From Solea solea (taxonomy: Eukaryota; Chordata; Actinopteri; Pleuronectiformes; Soleidae): a DNA stretch of 64,000 bases. Made by a program: the position numbers and the translations under genes. Below, one piece after another: positions 28,020-40,410 of the stretch (position 1 is its first letter; the number at the start of each line of letters is the position of its first letter). The stretch lies in contig NC_081142.1 of the NCBI RefSeq assembly GCF_958295425.1, positions 29,913,149 through 29,977,148 of the forward strand. The letters run 5' to 3'. The notes under the pieces were generated by a model. It saw only the letters and a program-made list of their open reading frames with translations, had not been told where the DNA came from and did not search any database.

Positions 28020-30133
28020 AAGTACACGGCTGTTTTCTGATTTTTTTCAATTTTCTATTTTCCCATAACATAAACCTCACAAATAAAGATAAAATCTTAT
28101 AAGATATAGTTATATGGCTTCAGTGTTTGATTTTGCAATGATTTCACTGTTTGGATGTGTTTTTCTATTTGTGTCTGTTTTTGTGCACATTCAGCAAGTA
28201 TACGACTGTTTTCTGATTTTTTTTAATTTCCTACTGTCCTATAACATAAACCTCACAAATAAAGTTAAAATCTTATAAGATATAGTTATATGCCTTCAGT
28301 GTTTGATTTTGCAATGATTTCTCTGTTTGGATGTGTTTTTCTATTTGTGTCTGTTTTGTGCACATTCAGCAAGTATACGGCTGTTTTCTGATTTTTTTAA
28401 ATTTTCTACTGTCCCATAACATAAACCTCACAAATAAAGTTAACATCTTATAAGATATAGTTATATGCCGTCAGTGTTTGATTTTGCAATGATTTCACTG
28501 TTTGGATGTGTTTTTCTATTTGTGTCTTTTGTTGTGCACATTCAGCAAGTATACGGCTGTTTTCTGATTTTTTTTTCAATTTTCTACTGTCCCATAACAT
28601 AAACCTGACAAATAAAGTTAACATCTTATAAGCTATACTTCTGTAACCTCAGTGTTTGATTTTGCAATGATTTCACTGTTTGGATGTGTTTTTCTATTTG
28701 TGTCTGTTTTTGTGCACATTCAGCAAGTATACGGCTGTTTTCTGATTTTTTTCAATTTTCTACTGTCCCATAACATAAACCTCACAAATAAAGTTAAAAT
28801 CTTATAAGATATAATTATATGCCGTCAGTGTTTGATTTTGCAATGATTTCACTGTTTGGATGTGTTTTTCTATTTGTGTCTTTTGTTGTGCACATTCAGC
28901 AAGTATACGGCTGTTTTCTGATTTTTTTCAATTTTCTACTGTCCCATAACATAAACCTCACAAATAAAGTTAAAATCTTATAAGATATAATTATATGCCG
29001 TCAGTGTTTGATTTTGCAATGATTTCACTGTTTGGATGTGTTTTTCTATTTGTGTCTTTTGTTGTGCACATTCAGCAAGTATACGGCTGTTTTCTGATTT
29101 TTTTCAATTTTCTACTGTCCCATAACATAAATCTCACAAATAAAGTTAACATCTTATAAGATATAGTTATATGCCGTCAGTGTTTGATTTTGCAATGATT
29201 TCACTGTTTGGATGTGTTTTTCTATTTGTGTCTTTTGTTGTGCACATTCAGCAAGTATACGGCTGTTTTCTGATTTTTTTCAATTTTCTACTGTCCCATA
29301 ACATAAACCTCACAAATAAAGTAAACATCTTATAAGATATACTTCTGTAACCTCAGTGTTTGATTTGCAATGATTTCACTGTTTGGATGTGTTTTTCTAT
29401 TTGTGTCTGTTTTTGTGCACATTCAGCAAATATACGGCTGTTTTCTGATTTTTTTAAATTTTCTACTGTCCCATAACATAAACCTCACAAATAAAGTTAA
29501 AATCTTAGAAGATATAGTTATATGCCTTCAGTGTTTGATTTTGCAATGATTTCACTGTTTGAATGTGTTTTTCTATTTGTGTCTGTTTTTGTGCACATTC
29601 AGCAAGTACACGGCTGTTTTCTGATTTTTTTCAATTTTCTATTTTCCCATAACATAAACCTCACAAATAAAGATAAAATCTTATAAGATATAGTTATATG
29701 GCTTCAGTGTTTGATTTTGCAATGATTTCACTGTTTGGATGTGTTTTTCTATTTGTGTCTGTTTTTGTGCACATTCAGCAAGTATACGACTGTTTTCTGA
29801 TTTTTTTTAATTTCCTACTGTCCTATAACATAAACCTCACAAATAAAGTTAAAATCTTATAAGATATAGTTATATGCCTTCAGTGTTTGATTTTGCAATG
29901 ATTTCTCTGTTTGGATGTGTTTTTCTATTTGTGTCTGTTTTGTGCACATTCAGCAAGTATACGGCTGTTTTCTGATTTTTTTAAAATTTCTACTGTCCCA
30001 TAACATAAACCTCACAAATAAAGTTAACATCTCATAAGATATAGTTATATGCCGTCAGTGTTTGATTTTGCAATGATTTCACTGTTTGGATGTGTTTTTC
30101 TATTTGTGTCTTTTGTTGTGCACATTCAGCAAG
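28020..30133. repeat. 9-monomer offset duplication (28020-28550 and 29604-30133)
   Basis: The series CAAGTACACGGC with CTATTTTCCC, TATATGGCTTCAG, TATACGACTG (28202 and 29786), GATTTCTCTG and TTTAAA in the T-tract is shared at an offset of 1584 bp, nine monomers. The intervening monomers (28551-29603) are mostly the GCCGTCAG / TTTTGTTGTGC type, themselves repeated with few changes, including one with a lengthened T-tract and CCTGACAAATAAAG. Confidence 0.8.
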
Positions 30134-30301
30134 TATACGGCTGTTTTCTGATTTTTTTCAATTTTCTACTGTCCCATAACATAAACCTCACAAATAAAGA
30201 TAAAATCTTATAAGATATAGTTATATGCCGTCAGTGTTTGATTTTGCAATGATTTCACTGTTTGGATGTGTTTTTCTATTTGTGTCTGTTTTGTGCACAT
30301 T

Positions 30302-31000
30302 CAGCAAGTATACGGCTGTTTTCTGTTTTTTTTTTCAATTTTCTACTGTCCCATAACATAAACCTGACAAATAAAGTTAACATCTTATAAGCTATACTTC
30401 TGTAACCTCAGTGTTTGATTTTGCAATGATTTCACTGTTTGGATGTGTTTTTCTATTTGTGTCTGTTTTTGTGCACATTCAGCAAGTATACGGCTGTTTT
30501 CTGATTTTTTTCAATTTTCTACTGTCCCATAACATAAACCTCACAAATAAAGTGCACATCTTATAAGATGTAGTTATATGCCTTCAGTGTTTGATTTTGC
30601 AATGATTTCACTTTTTGGATGTGTTTTTCTATTTGTGTCTGTTTTGTGCACATTCAGCAAGTATACGGCTGTTTTCTGTTTTTTTTTTCAATTTTCTACT
30701 GTCCCATAACATAAACCTGACAAATAAAGTTAACATCTTATAAGCTATACTTCTGTAACCTCAGTGTTTGATTTTGCAATGATTTCACTGTTTGGATGTG
30801 TTTTTCTATTTGTGTCTGTTTTTGTGCACATTCAGCAAGTATACGGCTGTTTTCTGATTTTTTTCAATTTTCTACTGTCCCATAACATAAACCTCACAAA
30901 TAAAGTGCACATCTTATAAGATGTAGTTATATGCCTTCAGTGTTTGATTTTGCAATGATTTCACTTTTTGGATGTGTTTTTCTATTTGTGTCTGTTTTGT
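30302..31000. repeat. Tandem dimer, 353 bp period
   Basis: Two consecutive dimers carry the same unusual pair of monomers. One has CTG followed by ten T (the C before TG at 30323 and 30676), CCTGACAAATAAAG and ATAAGCTATAC. The other has AAAGTGCACATC and the extended 16 bp palindrome ending GATGTAG. The 353 bp spacing equals two monomers plus one base, from two extra T and one base lost in the TCTGTTTTGTGC form. The related CCTGAC monomer at about 28.6 kb is a probable source. Confidence 0.8.
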
Positions 31001-32204
31001 GCACATTCAGCAAATATACGGCTGTTTTCTGATTTTTTTCAATTTTCTACTGTCCCATAACATAAACCTCACAAATAAAGTTAACATCTTATAAGATATA
31101 CTTCTGTAACCTCAGTGTTTGATTTTGCGATGATTTCACTGTTTGGATGTGTTTTTCTATTTGTGTCTGTTTTGTGCACATTCAGCAAGTATACGGCTGT
31201 TTTCTGATTTTTTTCAATTTTCTACTGTCGCAAAACATAAACCTCACAAATAAAGTTAAAATTTTATAAAATATAGTTATATGCCTTCAGTGTTTGATTT
31301 TGTAATGATTTCACTGTTTGGATGTGTTTTTCTATTTGTGTTTTTATGCGCATTCAGCAAGTATACGGCTGTTTTCTGATTTTTTTCAATTTTCTACTGT
31401 CCCATAACATAAACCTCACAAATAAAGTTAAAATCTTATAAGATATAGTTATATGCCTTCAGTGTTTGATTTTGCAATGATTTCACTTTTTGGATGTGTT
31501 TTTCTATTTGTGTCTGTTTTTGTGCACATTCAGCAAGTATACGGCTGTTTTCTGATTTTTTTCAATTTTCTACTGTCCCATAACATAAATCTCACAAATA
31601 AAGTTAACATCTTATCAGATATACTTCTGTACCCTCAGTGTTTGATTTTGCAATGATTTCACTGTTTGGATGTGTTTTTCTATTTGTGTCTGTTTTGTGC
31701 ACATTCAGCAAGTATACGGCTGTTTTCTGATTTTTTTCAATTTTCTACTGTCCCATAACATAAACCTCACAAATGAAGTTAAAATCTTATAAGATATAGT
31801 TATATGCCTTCAGTGTTTGATTTTGCAATGATTTCACTGTTTGGATGTGGTTTTCTATTTGTGTCTGTTTTTGTTCGTATTCAGCAAGTATACGGCTGTT
31901 TTCTGATTTTTTTCAATTTTCTACTGTCCCATAACATAAACCTCACAAATAAAGTTAAAATCTTATAAGATATAATTATATGCCTTCAGTGTTTGATTTT
32001 GCAATGATTTCACTGTTTGGATGTGTTTTTCTATTTGTGTCTGTTTTTGTGCGCATTCAGCAAATATACGGCTGTTTTCTGATTTTTTTCAATTTTCTAC
32101 TGTCCCATAACATAAACCTCACAAATAAAGTTAAAATCTTAGAAGATATAGTTATATGCCTTCAGTGTTTGATTTTGCAATGATTTCACTGTTTGAATGT
32201 GTTT
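31001..32204. repeat. Satellite, mixed monomers
   Basis: About seven monomers, similar in kind to 25-28 kb. They include the TTTGTGTTTTTATGCGC short form near 31.34 kb, a TTGTTCGTATTC form near 31.87 kb (also near 26.60 kb), and a palindrome variant at 31261-31272. Nothing other than satellite is present. Confidence 0.8.
31261..31272. repeat. Palindrome variant ATTTTATAAAAT
   Basis: Relative to ATCTTATAAGAT, the paired positions 3 and 10 are both changed (C to T and G to A), again keeping a perfect 12 bp palindrome. Seen once. Confidence 0.88.
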
Positions 32205-33203
32205 TTCTATTTGTGTCTGTTTTTGTGCACATTCATCAAGTACACGGCTGTTTTCTGATTTTTTTCAATTTTCTATTTTCCCATAACATAAACCTCACAA
32301 ATAAAGATAAAATCTTATAAGATATAGTTATATGGCTTCAGTGTTTGATTTTGCAATGATTTCACTGTTTGGATGTGTTTTTCTATTTGTGTCTGTTTTT
32401 GTGCACATTCAGCAAGTATACGGCTGTTTTCTGATTTTTTTCAATTTTCTACTGTCCCATAACATAAACCTCACAAATAAATTTAAAATCTTATAAGATA
32501 TAATTATATGCCTTCAGTGTTTGATTTTGCAATGATTCCACTGTTTGGATGTGTTTTTCTATGTGTGTCTGTTTTTGTGCACATTCAGCAAGTATACGGC
32601 TGTTTTCAGATTTTTTTCAATTTTCTACTGTCCCATAACATAAACCTCACAAATAAAGTTAACATCTTATAAGATATACTTCTGTAACCTCAGTGTTTGA
32701 TTTTGCAATGATTTCACTGTTTGGATGTGTTTTTCTATTTGTGTCTGTTTTTGTGCACATTCATCAAGTACACGGCTGTTTTCTGATTTTTTTCAATTTT
32801 CTATTTTCCCATAACATAAACCTCACAAATAAAGATAAAATCTTATAAGATATAGTTATATGGCTTCAGTGTTTGATTTTGCAATGATTTCACTGTTTGG
32901 ATGTGTTTTTCTATTTGTGTCTGTTTTTGTGCACATTCAGCAAGTATACGGCTGTTTTCTGATTTTTTTCAATTTTCTACTGTCCCATAACATAAACCTC
33001 ACAAATAAATTTAAAATCTTATAAGATATAATTATATGCCTTCAGTGTTTGATTTTGCAATGATTCCACTGTTTGGATGTGTTTTTCTATGTGTGTCTGT
33101 TTTTGTGCACATTCAGCAAGTATACGGCTGTTTTCAGATTTTTTTCAATTTTCTACTGTCCCATAACATAAACCTCACAAATAAAGTTAACATCTTATAA
33201 GAT
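32205..33203. repeat. Tandem trimer, 528 bp period, about two copies
   Basis: CATCAAGTACACGGC with CTATTTTCCC, then AAAGATAAAATC and ATATGGCTTCAG, then AAATAAATTTAAAATC, then GATTCCACTG with TTTTCAGATT, occurs twice 528 bp apart (AGTACA at 32239 and 32767). The two copies are nearly identical; they differ where the first is preceded by TTTGAATG and the second by TTTGGATG. Confidence 0.85.
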
Positions 33204-33901
33204 ATAGTTATATGCCGTCAGTGTTTGATTTTGCAATGATTTCACTGTTTGGATGTGTTTTTCTATTTGTGTCTTTTGTTGTGCACATTCAGCAAGTATA
33301 CGGCTGTTTTCTGATTTTTTTCAATTTTCTACTGTCCCATAACATAAACCTCACAAATAAAGTTAACATCTTATAAGATATACTTCTGTAACCTCAGTGT
33401 TTGATTTTGCAATGATTTCACTGTTTGGATGTGTTTTTCTATTTGTGTCTGTTTTTGTGCACATTCAGCAAGTATACGGCTGTTTTCTGATTTTTTTAAA
33501 TTTTCTACTGTCCCATAACATAAACCTCACAAATAAAGTTAACATCTTATAAGATATACTTCTGTACCCTCAGTGTTTGATTTTGCAATGATTTCACTGT
33601 TTGGATGTTTTTTTCCATGTGTGTCTGTTTTTGTGCACATTCAGCAAGTATACGGCTGTTTTCTGATTTTTTTCAAGTTTCTACTGTCCCATAACATAAA
33701 CCTCACAAATAAAGTTAACATCTTATAAGATATACTTCTGTACCCTCAGTGTTTGATTTTGCAATGATTTCACTGTTTGGATGTGTTTTTCTATTTGTGT
33801 CTGTTTTTGTGCGCATTCAGCAAGTATACGGCTGTTTTCTGATTTTTTTCAATTTTCTACTGTCCCATAACATAAACCTCACAAATAAAGTTAACATCTT
33901 A
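33204..33901. repeat. Satellite, entry to the highly uniform zone
   Basis: About four monomers. The second half already has the types used in the following HORs: a monomer with GATGTTTTTTTCC and CAAGTTTCTACTG (about 33.60-33.70 kb), then a TGCGCATTCAG monomer leading into the TAGGATATAGTCATATG tail at 33902. Confidence 0.8.
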
Positions 33902-36540
33902 TAGGATATAGTCATATGCCGTCAGTGTTTGATTTTGCAATGATTTCACTGTTTGGATGTGTTTTTCTATTTGTGTCTTTTGTTGTGCACATTCAGCAAG
34001 TATACGGCTGTTTTCTGATTTTTTTCAATTTTCTACTGTCCCATAACATAAACCTCACAAATAAAATAAACATCTTATAAGATATACTTCTGTACCCTCA
34101 GTGTTTGATTTTGCAATGATTTCACTGTTTGGATGTGTTTTTCTATGTGTGTCTGTTTTTGTGCACATTCAGCAAGTATACGGCTGTTTTCTGATTTTTT
34201 TGAATTTTCTACTGTCCCATAACATAAACCTCACAAATAAAGTTAACATCTTATAAGATATACTTCTGTAACCTCAGTGTTTGATTTTGCAATGATTTCA
34301 CTGTTTGGATGTGTTTTTCTATTTGTGTCTGTTTTGTGCACATTCAGCAAGTATACGGCTGTTTTCTGATTTTTTTCAATTTTCTACTGTCCCATAACAT
34401 AAACCTCACAAATAAAGTTAAAATCTTATAAGATATAGTTATATGCCTTCAGTGTTTGATTTTGCAATGATTTCACTGTTTGGATGTGTTTTTCTATTTG
34501 TGTCTGTTTTTGTGCACATTCAGCAAGTATACGGCTGTTTTCTGATTTTTTTCAATTTTCTACTGTCCCATAACATAAACCTCACAAATAAAATAAACAT
34601 CTTATAAGATATACTTCTGTACCCTCAGTGTTTGATTTTGCAATGATTTCACTGTTTGGATGTGTTTTTCTATGTGTGTCTGTTTTTGTGCACATTCAGC
34701 AAGTATACGGCTGTTTTCTGATTTTTTTTAATTTTCTACTGTCCCATAACATAAACCTCACAAATAAAGTTAAAATCTTATAAGATATAGTTATATGCCT
34801 TCAGTGTTTGATTTTGCAATGATTTCACTGTTTGGATGTGTTTTTCTATTTGTTTCTGTTTTTGTGCACATTGAGCAAGTATACGGCTGTTTTCTGATTT
34901 TTTTCAATTTTCTACTGTCCCATAATATAAACCTCACAAATAAAGTTAACATCTTATAAGATATACTTCTGTAACCTCAGTGTTTGATTTTGCAATGATT
35001 TCACTGTTTGGATGTGTTTTTCTATTTGTGTCTGTTTTTGTGCACATTCAGCAAGTATACGGCTGTTTTCTGATTTTTTTCAATTTTCTACTGTCCCATA
35101 ACATAAACCTCACAAATAAAGTTAACATCTTATAAGATATACTTCTGTACCCTCAGTGTTTGATTTTGCAATGATTTCACTGTTTGGATGTTTTTTTCCA
35201 TGTGTGTCTGTTTTTGTGCACATTCAGCAAGTATACGGCTGTTTTCTGATTTTTTTCAAGTTTCTACTGTCCCATAACATAAACCTCACAAATAAAGTTA
35301 AAATCTTATAAGATATAGTTATATGCCTTCAGTGTTTGATTTTGCAATGATTTCACTGTTTGGATGTGTTTTTCTATTTGTGTCTGTTTTTGTGCACATT
35401 CAGCAAGTATACGGCTGTTTTCTGATTTTTTTCAATTTTCTACTGTCCCATAACATAAACCTCACAAATAAAATAAACATCTTATAAGATATACTTCTGT
35501 ACCCTCAGTGTTTGATTTTGCAATGATTTCACTGTTTGGATGTGTTTTTCTATGTGTGTCTGTTTTTGTGCACATTCAGCAAGTATACGGCTGTTTTCTG
35601 ATTTTTTTTAATTTTCTACTGTCCCATAACATAAACCTCACAAATAAAGTTAAAATCTTATAAGATATAGTTATATGCCTTCAGTGTTTGATTTTGCAAT
35701 GATTTCACTGTTTGGATGTGTTTTTCTATTTGTTTCTGTTTTTGTGCACATTGAGCAAGTATACGGCTGTTTTCTGATTTTTTTCAATTTTCTACTGTCC
35801 CATAATATAAACCTCACAAATAAAGTTAACATCTTATAAGATATACTTCTGTAACCTCAGTGTTTGATTTTGCAATGATTTCACTGTTTGGATGTGTTTT
35901 TCTATTTGTGTCTGTTTTTGTGCACATTCAGCAAGTATACGGCTGTTTTCTGATTTTTTTCAATTTTCTACTGTCCCATAACATAAACCTCACAAATAAA
36001 GTTAACATCTTATAAGATATACTTCTGTACCCTCAGTGTTTGATTTTGCAATGATTTCACTGTTTGGATGTTTTTTTCCATGTGTGTCTGTTTTTGTGCA
36101 CATTCAGCAAGTATACGGCTGTTTTCTGATTTTTTTCAAGTTTCTACTGTCCCATAACATAAACCTCACAAATAAAGTTAAAATCTTATAAGATATAGTT
36201 ATATGCCGCCAGTGTTTGATTTTGCAATGATTTCACTGTTTGGATGTGTTTTTCTATTTGTGTCTTTTGTTGTGCACATTCAGCAAGTATACGGCTGTTT
36301 TCTGATTTTTTTCAATTTTCTACTGTCCCATAACATAAACCTCACAAATAAAGTTAAAATCTTATAAGATATAGTTATATGCCTTCAGTGTTTGATTTTG
36401 CAATGATTTCACTGTTTGGATGTGTTTTTCTATTTGTGTCTGTTTTTGTGCGCATTCAGCAAGTATACGGCTGTTTTCTGATTTTTTTCAATTTTCTACT
36501 GTCCCATAACATAAACCTCACAAATAAAGTTAACATCTTA
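33902..36540. repeat. HOR unit of 15 monomers (10-mer containing an internal 5-mer duplication)
   Basis: Anchored by the rare TAGGATATAGTCATATG tail at 33902 and 36541 (2639 bp). Reading monomer types in order gives B, C, D-short, then the five-monomer series E-C'-F-G-H twice, then I and A. The same series without the internal duplication occurs at 38652-40410 (ten monomers). Types: B has AAATAAAATAAACATC; C has TATGTGTGTCTG with TTTTTGAATTTT; F has ATTGAGCAAG and CATAATATAAAC; H has TTTTTTTCCATG and CAAGTTTC; I has GCCGCCAG. Confidence 0.9.
34450..36209. repeat. Exact tandem 5-monomer duplication, 880 bp period
   Basis: 34450-35329 and 35330-36209 carry the same five monomer types in order, with the unique ATTGAGCAAG marker at 34873 and 35753 (880 bp, 5 x 176). 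By eye I found no differences between the copies. The second copy is followed by a GCCGCCAG monomer. The single-copy equivalent is at about 39.2-40.08 kb, so this is a local tandem duplication within the larger HOR. Confidence 0.9.
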
Positions 36541-39178
36541 TAGGATATAGTCATATGCCGTCAGTGTTTGATTTTGCAATGATTTCACTGTTTGGATGTG
36601 TTTTTCTATTTGTGTCTTTTGTTGTGCACATTCAGCAAGTATACGGCTGTTTTCTGATTTTTTTCAATTTTCTACTGTCCCATAACATAAACCTCACAAA
36701 TAAAATAAACATCTTATAAGATATACTTCTGTACCCTCAGTGTTTGATTTTGCAATGATTTCACTGTTTGGATGTGTTTTTCTATGTGTGTCTGTTTTTG
36801 TGCACATTCAGCAAGTATACGGCTGTTTTCTGATTTTTTTGAATTTTCTACTGTCCCATAACATAAACCTCACAAATAAAGTTAACATCTTATAAGATAT
36901 ACTTCTGTAACCTCAGTGTTTGATTTTGCAATGATTTCACTGTTTGGATGTGTTTTTCTATTTGTGTCTGTTTTTGTGCACATTCAGCAAGTATACGGCT
37001 GTTTTCTGATTTTTTTCAATTTTCTACTGTCCCATAACATAAACCTCACAAATAAAGTTAACATCTTATAAGATATACTTCTGTACCCTCAGTGTTTGAT
37101 TTTGCAATGATTTCACTGTTTGGATGTGTTTTTCTATTTGTGTCTGTTTTTGTGCGCATTCAGCAAGTATACGGCTGTTTTCTGATTTTTTTCAATTTTC
37201 TACTGTCCCATAACATAAACCTCACAAATAAAGTTAACATCTTATAGGATATAGTCATATGCCGTCAGTGTTTGATTTTGCAATGATTTCACTGTTTGGA
37301 TGTGTTTTTCTATTTGTGTCTTTTGTTGTGCACATTCAGCAAGTATACGGCTGTTTTCTGATTTTTTTCAATTTTCTACTGTCCCATAACATAAACCTCA
37401 CAAATAAAATAAACATCTTATAAGATATACTTCTGTACCCTCAGTGTTTGATTTTGCAATGATTTCACTGTTTGGATGTGTTTTTCTATGTGTGTCTGTT
37501 TTTGTGCACATTCAGCAAGTATACGGCTGTTTTCTGATTTTTTTGAATTTTCTACTGTCCCATAACATAAACCTCACAAATAAAGTTAACATCTTATAAG
37601 ATATACTTCTGTAACCTCAGTGTTTGATTTTGCAATGATTTCACTGTTTGGATGTGTTTTTCTATTTGTGTCTGTTTTGTGCACATTCAGCAAGTATACG
37701 GCTGTTTTCTGATTTTTTTCAATTTTCTACTGTCCCATAACATAAACCTCACAAATAAAGTTAAAATCTTATAAGATATAGTTATATGCCTTCAGTGTTT
37801 GATTTTGCAATGATTTCACTGTTTGGATGTGTTTTTCTATTTGTGTCTGTTTTTGTGCGCATTCAGCAAGTATACGGCTGTTTTCTGATTTTTTTCAATT
37901 TTCTACTGTCCCATAACATAAACCTCACAAATAAAGTTAACATCTTATAGGATATAGTCATATGCCGTCAGTGTTTGATTTTGCAATGATTTCACTGTTT
38001 GGATGTGTTTTTCTATTTGTGTCTTTTGTTGTGCACATTCAGCAAGTATACGGCTGTTTTCTGATTTTTTTCAATTTTCTACTGTCCCATAACATAAACC
38101 TCACAAATAAAATAAACATCTTATAAGATATACTTCTGTACCCTCAGTGTTTGATTTTGCAATGATTTCACTGTTTGGATGTGTTTTTCTATGTGTGTCT
38201 GTTTTTGTGCACATTCAGCAAGTATACGGCTGTTTTCTGATTTTTTTGAATTTTCTACTGTCCCATAACATAAACCTCACAAATAAAGTTAACATCTTAT
38301 AAGATATACTTCTGTAACCTCAGTGTTTGATTTTGCAATGATTTCACTGTTTGGATGTGTTTTTCTATTTGTGTCTGTTTTTGTGCACATTCAGCAAGTA
38401 TACGGCTGTTTTCTGATTTTTTTCAATTTTCTACTGTCCCATAACATAAACCTCACAAATAAAGTTAACATCTTATAAGATATACTTCTGTACCCTCAGT
38501 GTTTGATTTTGCAATGATTTCACTGTTTGGATGTGTTTTTCTATTTGTGTCTGTTTTTGTGCGCATTCAGCAAGTATACGGCTGTTTTCTGATTTTTTTC
38601 AATTTTCTACTGTCCCATAACATAAACCTCACAAATAAAGTTAACATCTTATAGGATATAGTCATATGCCGTCAGTGTTTGATTTTGCAATGATTTCACT
38701 GTTTGGATGTGTTTTTCTATTTGTGTCTTTTGTTGTGCACATTCAGCAAGTATACGGCTGTTTTCTGATTTTTTTCAATTTTCTACTGTCCCATAACATA
38801 AACCTCACAAATAAAATAAACATCTTATAAGATATACTTCTGTACCCTCAGTGTTTGATTTTGCAATGATTTCACTGTTTGGATGTGTTTTTCTATGTGT
38901 GTCTGTTTTTGTGCACATTCAGCAAGTATACGGCTGTTTTCTGATTTTTTTGAATTTTCTACTGTCCCATAACATAAACCTCACAAATAAAGTTAACATC
39001 TTATAAGATATACTTCTGTAACCTCAGTGTTTGATTTTGCAATGATTTCACTGTTTGGATGTGTTTTTCTATTTGTGTCTGTTTTGTGCACATTCAGCAA
39101 GTATACGGCTGTTTTCTGATTTTTTTCAATTTTCTACTGTCCCATAACATAAACCTCACAAATAAAGTTAAAATCTTA
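36541..39178. repeat. 4-monomer / 8-monomer HOR (704 + 703 = 1407 bp), about 3.75 tetramers
   Basis: The TAGGATATAGTCATATG anchor recurs at 36541, 37245, 37948 and 38652, giving steps of 704, 703 and 704 bp. Each tetramer is B-C-D-A. The D monomer alternates between TCTGTTTTTGTGC and the one-base-shorter TCTGTTTTGTGC, and the following junction alternates with it (TACTTCTGTACCC after the long form, TAGTTATATGCC after the short form). The true repeating unit is therefore an octamer of 1407 bp. Apart from this the units look identical, implying very recent homogenisation. Confidence 0.92.
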
Positions 39179-40410
39179 TAAGATATAGTTATATGCCTTC
39201 AGTGTTTGATTTTGCAATGATTTCACTGTTTGGATGTGTTTTTCTATTTGTGTCTGTTTTTGTGCACATTCAGCAAGTATACGGCTGTTTTCTGATTTTT
39301 TTCAATTTTCTACTGTCCCATAACATAAACCTCACAAATAAAATAAACATCTTATAAGATATACTTCTGTACCCTCAGTGTTTGATTTTGCAATGATTTC
39401 ACTGTTTGGATGTGTTTTTCTATGTGTGTCTGTTTTTGTGCACATTCAGCAAGTATACGGCTGTTTTCTGATTTTTTTTAATTTTCTACTGTCCCATAAC
39501 ATAAACCTCACAAATAAAGTTAAAATCTTATAAGATATAGTTATATGCCTTCAGTGTTTGATTTTGCAATGATTTCACTGTTTGGATGTGTTTTTCTATT
39601 TGTTTCTGTTTTTGTGCACATTGAGCAAGTATACGGCTGTTTTCTGATTTTTTTCAATTTTCTACTGTCCCATAATATAAACCTCACAAATAAAGTTAAC
39701 ATCTTATAAGATATACTTCTGTAACCTCAGTGTTTGATTTTGCAATGATTTCACTGTTTGGATGTGTTTTTCTATTTGTGTCTGTTTTTGTGCACATTCA
39801 GCAAGTATACGGCTGTTTTCTGATTTTTTTCAATTTTCTACTGTCCCATAACATAAACCTCACAAATAAAGTTAACATCTTATAAGATATACTTCTGTAC
39901 CCTCAGTGTTTGATTTTGCAATGATTTCACTGTTTGGATGTTTTTTTCCATGTGTGTCTGTTTTTGTGCACATTCAGCAAGTATACGGCTGTTTTCTGAT
40001 TTTTTTCAAGTTTCTACTGTCCCATAACATAAACCTCACAAATAAAGTTAAAATCTTATAAGATATAGTTATATGCCGCCAGTGTTTGATTTTGCAATGA
40101 TTTCACTGTTTGGATGTGTTTTTCTATTTGTGTCTTTTGTTGTGCACATTCAGCAAGTATACGGCTGTTTTCTGATTTTTTTCAATTTTCTACTGTCCCA
40201 TAACATAAACCTCACAAATAAAGTTAAAATCTTATAAGATATAGTTATATGCCTTCAGTGTTTGATTTTGCAATGATTTCACTGTTTGGATGTGTTTTTC
40301 TATTTGTGTCTGTTTTTGTGCGCATTCAGCAAGTATACGGCTGTTTTCTGATTTTTTTCAATTTTCTACTGTCCCATAACATAAACCTCACAAATAAAGT
40401 TAACATCTTA
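38652..40410. repeat. 10-monomer HOR unit, 1759 bp
   Basis: Order B-C-D(short)-E-C'-F-G-H-I-A between TAGGATATAG anchors at 38652 and 40411. It matches 33902-36540 except for the extra five-monomer copy there; the F marker ATTGAGCAAG lies at 39623, 4750 bp from 34873 and 3870 bp from 35753. It overlaps the last tetramer of the octamer HOR because both begin with B-C-D. Confidence 0.9.

Noticed and set aside
5082..32183. About 21 open frames of 60-67 codons, hydrophobic and nearly identical, on the + strand
   Set aside because: They are translations of the satellite monomer. The 176 bp period shifts frame at every copy, the frames occur only in monomers lacking the usual TAA, many start at GTG, and they end at the next monomer.
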